Assembly: GCF_010119235.1 (NCBI RefSeq)
Contig: NZ_JAAATZ010000002.1
Span: 1 to 32,649 of the forward strand
DNA from: Flavobacterium phycosphaerae
Lineage (GTDB): Bacteria; Bacteroidota; Bacteroidia; Flavobacteriales; Flavobacteriaceae
Direction: 5' to 3'
Length of the DNA: 32,649 bases
Positions 25,546 through 32,649 of the stretch are shown here, piece by piece; the stretch's first letter is position 1, and the number at the start of each line of letters is the position of its first letter. The notes under the pieces are model-generated. The model was not told the DNA's origin. It saw only the letters and a program-made list of their open reading frames with translations, and ran no database searches. The translations under genes and the position numbers were made by a program.

Positions 25546-28261
25546 GTACTATATTTGGCATGTTTATTTAGCTTTTTTCGTTTTTTTATCTTTTGAAACA
25601 AATTATTTTTTGTCGTCATTTCACCGTACAATTTGAATAAATACTCCAATCTTTCAACATCACTTTCAAATGGCTTTAAGCGGTAACACCTCTCAATTGC
25701 AAGGTCTAATTCCTTATGAGCCTCTTTTAAGCCTGACGGCATTTTTATAGGATCGTAAAGTTGTGCTAATGTCTTTTGAGGATATTTGGCTCTCTCATCT
25801 AACACCTCAAAAACATGTAGATTGATTTGCTCTTTTTGCTTTTCATTAATATTTGGAAAAGGGAAAGTGTTTATACACAAGCCTGCTGAATAACGATAGT
25901 CCGTTTTTAATTTACCTCCAATAGCTTTAACCCAAACCATATGAATTGCAGAGGATATTATACCAAAATCCAAGGTTGTACGTTATATATTGCCAAAGCT
26001 GAATCTGAAATTATGAAATTTTCATCTAGAAAATCAACAGGGATATATTTTCTGTTTTCAGAGGATACTCTTGGAACAATAATTGAATTTGTTTCCTGAT
26101 GTCTTATTTCTGCAAATTTAAAAGGTATACTCGCTAACTCTTTTGTCGATTCACGTTTACTTTTATTTCTTATATTAAATGTTAAGTCAATTCTTTTCTT
26201 TACTTCGGGAATTTCATATGCTAAGTCTTTATTTTCTGAAATCCACAAACAGTATCTTTCTTTACCTCTGATTAATTCTAAAGAACCTATTAGTTTTTTA
26301 ATCAATAAATGGGCTTCCGGGTTTATTGAAAGTATTTCGTCTTTTTCGTCTTTAGAAAGTATTAAAAAACCATCATTGGCCATGCTTCCAAAATTTATTT
26401 CAGGTAAATTTGAAATACTTTTTGTCTTTTTAGATATAATTTGTGGATTACCTTCAACTAAGTACGGACTTATATTTTCTGCTTTTTTCTCAAAATTATC
26501 AATATAGATATATTTCTGCTTATTTGAGACGTTTCTAAGACCAACAATAATAACATAAACTCCAGCATTTCCCTTTGCATTATTAGTCCATTTAAATGAT
26601 TGATGTGCAAAGTCAATTTCGATAGAATCTGATAAAATATTTGGCCATATAAGGGCTACTTGTTCTCCTTGACAAATAGAATTTGTTGATACAAATGCAC
26701 ATTTCGCATTTATGCCATCAATATATTTTTTTCCTAAATAAAACCAGCTAGCGATATAATCCATGTTATTGTACCCTTTGACATTGTGAAATACAATACT
26801 CATATCTTCTTTTTGCACTTCATCTTGAAGCCTGGCACCAAGGTACGGATTTCCTAAAATATATATTTCATTTTCATTTTTAACTGGGCATGCCAATTTC
26901 CAATCTACTCTAGTTGCATTGCCGGATGTTATATGTCCGGCTTCTTTTAATGGTAGATTGGTCTTGCACGACCGAAATCAAAAAGTTCATCGATGAATAT
27001 TTTGTTCATTTGATGCTCTGCTAACCAAAGAGAAAGTATAGCCATTTCATGAGCAAAATCATCAAGTTCAATACCATAAAACTGAGATAGTTTGATTTCT
27101 GTATAAACGGTTTCTGTTTGATATGACTGCTTACTTTCTTTTTTCAATAAATCAATCTGTTTCCAAATTTCGATTTCAAGTTTTCGTAATTCTTTATAAG
27201 CAATGATTAAAAAATTTCCACTACCACAAGCAGGGTCGAATACTTTTATTTTTGAGAGTCTAAAGATTAACTTACGGAGTTTATTTGGATTGTCTTTACT
27301 TTTTCCGAATTCTTCATACAATTCATTTAAAAACAAAGGTTCAATAACTTTCATAATATTTGGAACTGATGTGTAATGCATTCCAAGGCCGCTTCTATAC
27401 TCTCGTTGACTACCGCTTGAATCATTGACCCAAATATATCTGGATTTATTTCACTCCAATTTAAATCTCCACATTCTAAGATAATTTTCCTTGCTTTGGT
27501 TGAAAAGGTTGGAGAATGAAGTATCTCTAAACAAACCTCCATTTACATAAGGAAATGCTTTTAAATAATCAGGTTCTGAACTGTTGTCCTTAGTATTTAA
27601 TACATGGAAAAGTCTATCGAGAAAACTATGTACATCGCTACCATCTGTTTTTGTGTGTTGAGCAAGTGTATTTGTGAAAATACCTTCATCTTCAAATATT
27701 CCAGTATCCTCAGCAAAAAAGCAAAACAATATTCTAGATAAAAAGATATTTAAGTTGTGACCTCCATCATTATAGATATTCGGATTTTCATGTACAAGGA
27801 TATCGTACAGTTTTGCCATTTCATATGATGCCTTACGGTCAGCATGGTTGTCATTTTTTTGTTGGTATTTTTCCTGACCTGACCATGGCAAAAAGAAGTC
27901 AAAGCGTTTATTAATCTCTGAAATAGGAGTATCAAGAGTTAACCCAGTCTAGTATCTTTTGCTAATAAAGTTTTATAGTCAGTAACTATAACAAAACGAG
28001 GATTATGTTTTAAATCTTCCTCACTTTTTGTTAAATCATCGATAGTTGTAAGTAGTTTATCTGATACTACTTCTTTAAATAACACTTTCTTTTTATATAA
28101 ACTTCACCCTCTTTATTAGATAAATTAAAATCTCCTTTTTTTAAACGGGTAATTGAAGTTTTTGAAATACCATAAGCGACTAAAAGATCATAGATAAAAT
28201 TTTCATTATCAATTGATTTTACAAGTTCGTTGAGGTTTTTTTCTATTTGAGTGGAGTTCAT
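25533..28261 (-). CDS. Class I SAM-dependent DNA methyltransferase (MmeI/YeeA-like)
   Basis: Five open frames join into about 910 residues. The N-terminus (MNSTQIEKNLNELVKSIDNE) and the FLPWSGQEKYQQK, FCFFAEDTGIFEDEGIF and YVNGGLF segments match the helical front half of MmeI/YeeA-like enzymes. Motif I is VFDPACGSGNFLIIAYKEL near residue 340, followed by FYGIELDDFAHEMAILSLWL. The adenine-binding motif reads ILGNPYLGARL (NPxY/F type) near 470. The C-terminus carries the target-recognition region and the YRYSAGLCINTFPFPN segment. It should make N6-methyladenine and so protect host DNA. No nuclease domain is evident at the N-terminus, so cutting would depend on the downstream GIY-YIG protein. 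Each break is a single-base shift, consistent with read error. Confidence 0.85.
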
Positions 28262-28386
28262 TTTTAATCTGAATCAATTTCTCAAACTTAGTAATAATCT
28301 TCCAAATAGTCATTGATTTGAAATGCATTTTTAATTAAAATGCATCAAAATAAAGTATATTACAAATAAACTAATTAAAATAAAAA

Positions 28387-28404
28387 ACCTCCAATAAAGG
28401 AGGT
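28387..28404 (-). terminator. Terminator behind the XRE regulator gene
   Basis: On the minus strand ACCTCC-TTTATT-GGAGGT is followed by a run of T. It lies 39 bp after the stop of the XRE gene and about 125 bp before the methyltransferase start, so the methyltransferase-helicase-nuclease operon should have its own promoter in the gap at 28262-28386. Confidence 0.75.
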
Positions 28405-28442
28405 CTTCATACAAACCGGATAAAAAATTATAATTGTGGTAT

Positions 28443-28862
28443 TTATTTGTTATTCAGTAGTTTTTCTAGATAGGCAACTTTGTCTTTTTCTGCTTGTAGA
28501 AGTGCTTTATAAAGTTCTTTGTTTTCTTCAAAAGATTCAACCAATTTTTCTATGGGGTTGAAATTAAATGATTTTGATTGTAATTACCAAAAGCACTATT
28601 TGTGCCACTATTGTCATAAAATGTATTAAAAAATTTACAACATTTTCTTCCGAAAAGTTCTTAATTGCTTCGACTGTCATTCCCAATTCTTTTGCAATTA
28701 GTTCTAATTTTTCTTCTTCAACAGTTTCACTTTTTTCAATATTCGAAATTGTTTGCTGTGTGACCCAATAGCAATTGCTAAAGCTTCTTGTTTCATACCA
28801 CGAAGCTCGCGAATTCGACCGATGTTACGACCTATATGTTTTGGTTTGATTGTAGTATTCAT
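28443..28862 (-). CDS. XRE-family regulator, probable restriction-modification controller
   Basis: About 141 residues when three one-base losses are repaired (near 28770, 28630 and 28570). It starts MNTTIKPKHIGRNIGRIREL. The helix-turn-helix reads RGMKQEALAIAIG followed, after repair, by VTQQTISNIEKSE, a canonical XRE motif. The C-terminal part contains EKLELIAKELGMTVEAIKNF and ends AYLEKLLNNK with a likely coiled coil. XRE proteins next to restriction genes often act as controllers that delay nuclease expression. Its place between two restriction-modification gene sets, with a terminator behind it, fits regulation of the downstream operon, but other targets are possible. Confidence 0.85.
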
Positions 28863-28972
28863 ATTTCAAATGTAATAAAATTTTTAATATGTTTTTGATA
28901 AATCAACGACTGAGATAATACCATTTTAAGATAGATTAATCCAAAAATGATGTAGAGTAATATCATTTTGAT

Positions 28973-29544
28973 TTAGACGAGTATGCTTTGACAAAAGCTT
29001 GCCATAATCACCAAAATATATTTATTTAGTTTTTCGGACTCATTCCATTTAGCATCCATTATCCATTGATTAATTTTATCTAGCCAAAAATCAAAATCAT
29101 CCTTTAAAATAATGCTAATAGACCGCTCTTGTAAATAATTATTAGAGTTATCTCTACCATGTCTACCGTCGCGAAATCTTTGAATTCCAGCACCTTTTCC
29201 ATAAACATATTCATGTTCAACACGACTTGAATTTTTTGGGATAGGAGTGGGTAAAAGCTTTGCTTCAAAAGTAAATATTAAGATTGCACCAAAATATACA
29301 CCAATGTCAATAACACTAGATCCTGATTGAGCATTCTCTCTAGCAAAATAAATTTAGATTGACATTGATTGTCAAGAAGACAAAAAGATAACGAATGTTG
29401 GTTTTCGTTTTTTTTCACACTTAAAATTTCAACAAACTCATCCGACATGTTGAAAGCAGAAATTTCAGATTCAACAAATGTTAGAAGCTGCTGAACAATT
29501 TTATTTGGTTCGAGTACCCGAAATTCACTTATACCTGCACCCAT
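28973..29544 (-). CDS. PD-(D/E)XK-like nuclease, candidate restriction subunit
   Basis: About 191 residues when one base is restored near 29345. It starts MGAGISEFRVLEPNKIVQQL. The segment VIDIGVYFGAILIFTFEAKL has an acidic residue followed, after a hydrophobic strand, by E-A-K, the D-x(n)-E-x-K core of PD-(D/E)XK nucleases. Downstream are GKGAGIQRFRDGRHGRD, with the Gln and basic residues frequent after the core, and DDFDFWLDKINQWIM. The start lies directly behind the stop of the N6-adenine methyltransferase gene (gap 2 bp), which strongly suggests a two-gene restriction-modification pair. The family is not recognised by name. The call rests on the motif and the context. Confidence 0.6.
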
Positions 29545-29546
29545 AA

Positions 29547-32483
29547 TCAATATCCTGCTTGTTTTAGGTCCAAAAATGTATCATCGGCATCCCTAAGGGC
29601 AATATTTTAACCAATATCTCTGAGCAAGTGGTTTAATAAAAAAAATACAATCGTAATTATCGATATGTGTGTAAACTCTAATTACTCGTTGATAAATTGC
29701 TCCACTATTTGAAAGTTTATCTTCTATTATTTCCTTTATTCCATTATCAGGCAAACTGCCATCTATATATTTTAGGTCACCGATTTTTCCATATCCAAAT
29801 TGATAAATGATATAAGATGATGTAAAAATGGATGTTCCAATTTGCCAGCATTTTTCATCAGTAGCATATATCTCATTAAGGGAATTGCAAAAGTCTCTCC
29901 AAAATTTTCTAACTGTTTTTTATTGACTGAATCTTGTAAAATTTTACCAGAACTTCTGTTTGCAATTGATTTGCCTAAATGTATATAATAGTTAAGTACA
30001 TCAAATAGAATAAGATTTTCATTTTTGGAAAGATTGACATTATCACCAAAATTCGAATCAAATGGTAATGCCTCTATATCTTCTTTATTTAAATAAGTTT
30101 CTTGCTTAACAATTACACTAGCACTATTTGCTAAGACATGAAGTTGATATAATTTTGCAAATCTATTTTTTATTGTATCATAAATTAGTCTCAGTTCTTC
30201 AATGTCTACTTTTGGTACACTTAGGCCAGTGAATTTTCTTTTAAACGTTAAATACTTGTTTTTATAGTTTTCAATTAAATAAACAGGAATATTTTCGTTA
30301 CCTATTACATCTTTCAGCAACAGAAATGGTGGTTGAAATAGCTTTTCATCCCTAATAGCTTCAAACGTTTGTGAAGTTTCCACTTCAGTATTAACCTTTC
30401 CATTGGAATCAATATTGACTATTGAATCTTGGTTAGTAATATAGGAAGCTGTATTCTTTTGATTTTCGTTTCCAATGATATAACCAATATTAAATTTCCA
30501 ATCATTTTTCTTTTGCATTTTCTCTATATACATTCCCAATGTAGGAAAAGAGTTTAATCGGTAAATTAAATGAAAAAGCCTTCCTCCACCTAGCAAATTT
30601 GTTTTCCAAATAAACTTTTTATTTTCATCAATTGCCCAACTCCAAGGTACTTTATGGAAATCGTAGTAATCAATTTCAAACCTGATTTTCTTTTCCGATG
30701 AAACCATTCGTTTGACTACTACGTGCTCAATGTCCTGATGTGTAGATACAATATTTTGAGCGATAATAGCAATAACCGGAGTGTCTGCTGTTTTATGAAA
30801 TAAATCTCGCCTCAATGAGTAAAATCATAAATTTTATTAACTGTAAGTCTGTAAAAAGTCTTGTTCTATATTTTTGAGAGTTTTTACTATAAAGCAATAC
30901 ATTGATGGAGATCATGCAAATTTATCAGCAAAAATAAACCACCCTCAAAAACTTCAAAGCAAAATTATTATCAGGAATAAGATTTGGTTTTATCTTTAAA
31001 AGTTCTAATTTTTCGTTTGAAACCGCACTTTTTTTGCTTATGCCTTTTATTGGGTTAAATGTGGATTACCAATGACAAGATTAAATCTCATTGATTGTTT
31101 AACCGCATCATTACACCAATCGAAGAAATCTTTATTTTGAATATTTTTTGACTTAAATCTTTTAATTCAAGGTTATTCCATATTTCTTGAGGAGTAATTT
31201 ATCTAATAAAGCAGTTGTTAGACTGAATACACTAACAAGTGTGGCAGTTTTTTTTTAAGTCTACACCAAAATATTGTCTTCCAATATTTTCTGAGAAATT
31301 TTTACTGTCTGGATATTGAATATTATCTCTAGTACTATTATTTATTGCCCACCATTGTAAAAGTCTTTTGAAAGCTGCAACAAGAAAAACACCAGATCCG
31401 CATGACGGATCAAAAACTCTAAAAGAATTATCCTTAAAAAGTTCGGGTTTATCAAGTGGCATTACTTCATCAATTAGTAGGTTAACTAAATGAATTGGTG
31501 TATATACGACGCCTTTCTCTTTGCCTCCTGTATTTCTTACGGACTCAGCTTGAATAAAATTTTCATAAATGGCACTAATTACCTCTGCCGGTAGATGTTT
31601 AAAACTGTATTGTTCCCAAATAAAAAGTTGATTGGTTTTCAGATTAATATTTGCTCGAAGAAAATTTGCTAAAAGATTCAAATTAGCATTTGCAATCTGA
31701 TTTTTTTCAAGTTCAGAAAACTTATCAATTTTTCCATTGAATTCATTGGATAAATCATTTAATATCGAAACAAGTAATCCATTTTCAACTACCTCAGCGA
31801 ATGTTTGTATTTTATGTTTTTTATATAGATTTCTTAAGGTATGCTTGCCCTTATCATCAGTAATATCTTCAAGAAATTTTATTAATATTGAAGTAACTAA
31901 CAGTTTATCAATAGTCTCAGGTAAAAGATTGAGCTCCTGAGAACTCGTAAATTCCTTTCTAACTGTCATTAAATAATCTAGTAGAAATATGTATGGACTA
32001 TTTTTTCATCTATACTCTCAGTAAATAAAGGCTGTTCCCAAAAAGTACCATTACCAAATAAATATGCTGAAAAACGTTCTTCATTAATACCCTCAATTGT
32101 TGAAGTAGAGGCAAGCAATAAATTTTCTAGACTTAAATGCCCATTTTGAACCATCGCAGGTTTCCGAGCATTGATAATATCTGTTCGTGTAGATGATTGG
32201 ATAATGTAGATTTCGTTTCTCCCTGCACTCCATAAGGCAGCATGCAATTTTATGTGGGCAGGAGTATTAAAGAAACTTTCATCTTTGTAAATATACATAC
32301 TGCTCAGAGCGAACTGGTACATCACTAGCAGTATCGTAATACCTTCTAAATAATATTGCGTCAATTCCTAATTTTTTGGCTTCATTGATATACAAAATTT
32401 CAGCATTATTTTTTGCAGCATTTACTTGATTACAAAAACAAGCCCATTCAGAGCGGTATAGTCCAAAATTTTTTAGTATCCAT
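29547..32483 (-). CDS. N6-adenine DNA methyltransferase (Eco57I/type IIG-like), full-length copy
   Basis: About 979 residues after joining frames at 32483-31978, 31969-31232 and 30815-29547. The N-terminal part (AILFRRYYDTASDVPVRSEP, then HIKLHAALWSAGRNEIYII) is a non-catalytic domain of this family. KEKGVVYTPIHLVNLLIDEV precedes motif I, FDPSCGSGVFLVAAFKRLL, near residue 354. Motif IV is VIGNPPFNP near 472. The C-terminal recognition part ends with RYWLKNIALRDADDTFLDLK, a typical family ending. The product should be an adenine-N6 methylase that recognises a specific site. The gene crosses the contig ends, so only this copy is complete. The acidic protein gene lies upstream on the circle, and the PD-(D/E)XK-like gene directly downstream. 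No PD-(D/E)XK motif is evident in its own N-terminus. Confidence 0.85.
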
Positions 32484-32649
32484 AGTTTTGTATTACGGCA
32501 AATTTAGTGAAAAGTAAATGTATGATGTTTCCGTTTCAAGTATATATTTAAAAATCAAAATGTTTTATTTTTATCAGTATTAATCGTGTCTAAATAAAAT
32601 TGCAGATCATATAGATAAATAAATTCCGTTGCATCTTGTTCCGGCAATT
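30602..32649. repeat. Terminal direct repeat, right copy (contig self-overlap)
   Basis: Second copy of positions 1-2062, 14 bp shorter overall because of indels. It carries the N-terminal two thirds of the first methyltransferase gene in a context that joins to its C-terminal part at 29547-30601, so the circle closes through this gene. Where the two copies disagree, one of them usually keeps the reading frame, which shows that the broken frames are read errors. Confidence 0.93.
32555..32649 (-). CDS. 3' end of the small acidic protein gene, second copy cut by the contig end
   Basis: These last 95 bases repeat the end of the gene at 1968-2601, reading LAQLPEQDATEFIYLYDLQF and on to DKNKTF with a TGA stop. 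It is part of the terminal overlap, not a second gene. Confidence 0.8.
   Translation of the reverse strand, partial: LPEQDATEFIYLYDLQFYLDTINTDKNKTF

Noticed and set aside
18686..29547. Reading the defence genes as decayed pseudogenes
   Set aside because: The breaks are single-base indels, mostly at homopolymers. The proteins keep all motifs across the breaks, and the overlap copies at the contig ends show the same kind of error.
1..32649. Conjugation genes, transposases, rRNA or phage structural genes
   Set aside because: I looked for relaxase, TraG-like, TraJ-like, terminase, portal, tail and transposase patterns in the readable frames and found none. Frameshifted regions could hide a small one, but not a whole apparatus.

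Overview
The window looks like one complete circular DNA of about 30.6 kb written out with overlapping ends. Positions 1-2062 and 30602-32649 are the same sequence, apart from small indels that fall mostly in homopolymer runs. This suggests an unpolished long-read assembly of a circular molecule. Many genes are split by single-base shifts for the same reason. Here they are merged across such shifts where the translations on both sides clearly belong to one protein. The AT-rich composition, the RteC regulator, the IntDOT-like tyrosine recombinase and the DUF6943/DUF5675 genes point to a Bacteroidota host, probably a flavobacterium.

Layout. (1) 1.97-4.3 kb, minus strand: a control and replication block with an excisionase-like HTH protein, a winged-helix/DnaD-like protein, a DnaC-like helicase loader and a small acidic protein. 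(2) 4.4-7.3 kb: a TPR-membrane-AraC regulator divergent from an RteC-family regulator, with a 12-bp inverted repeat between them. (3) 7.3-9.6 kb: an AAA ATPase with a C-terminal HEPN-like R-x4-H motif. (4) 9.7-11.4 kb: the integrase, then a candidate attP with arm-type repeats around a core that resembles a tRNA-Ser 3' end. (5) 12.0-14.3 kb: a conserved-looking but uncharacterised module (253-aa protein, DUF5675, two small membrane proteins, a 60-aa protein, DUF6943). (6) 14.3-15.5 kb: a gene-free region full of palindromes and direct repeats, a candidate origin or transfer site. (7) 15.5-18.3 kb: three single-gene units, each followed by an attC-like imperfect palindrome of about 125-135 bp (a RES-domain protein, a TPR protein, an unknown). 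(8) 18.7-32.5 kb, all minus strand: a large defence island.

The defence island reads, in transcription order: an Eco57I-like N6-adenine methyltransferase, a small PD-(D/E)XK-like nuclease, an XRE regulator and terminator, a second MmeI/YeeA-like methyltransferase, a DExH helicase, a GIY-YIG nuclease, two unknown proteins, a nucleotidyltransferase-HEPN protein, and two small mutually related proteins. I interpret these as two neighbouring restriction-modification systems followed by a possible HEPN/nucleotidyltransferase module.

The whole is best read as the circular (excised or episomal) form of an integrative element that carries defence genes. I see no conjugation apparatus, no phage terminase, portal or tail genes, no rRNA and no CRISPR array, so it is either mobilised by a helper or a phage-satellite-like element. 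The least explained parts are the 12-14 kb module, the 14.3-15.5 kb structured region, the attC-like cassette array, and the HEPN module with its two paralogous partners.
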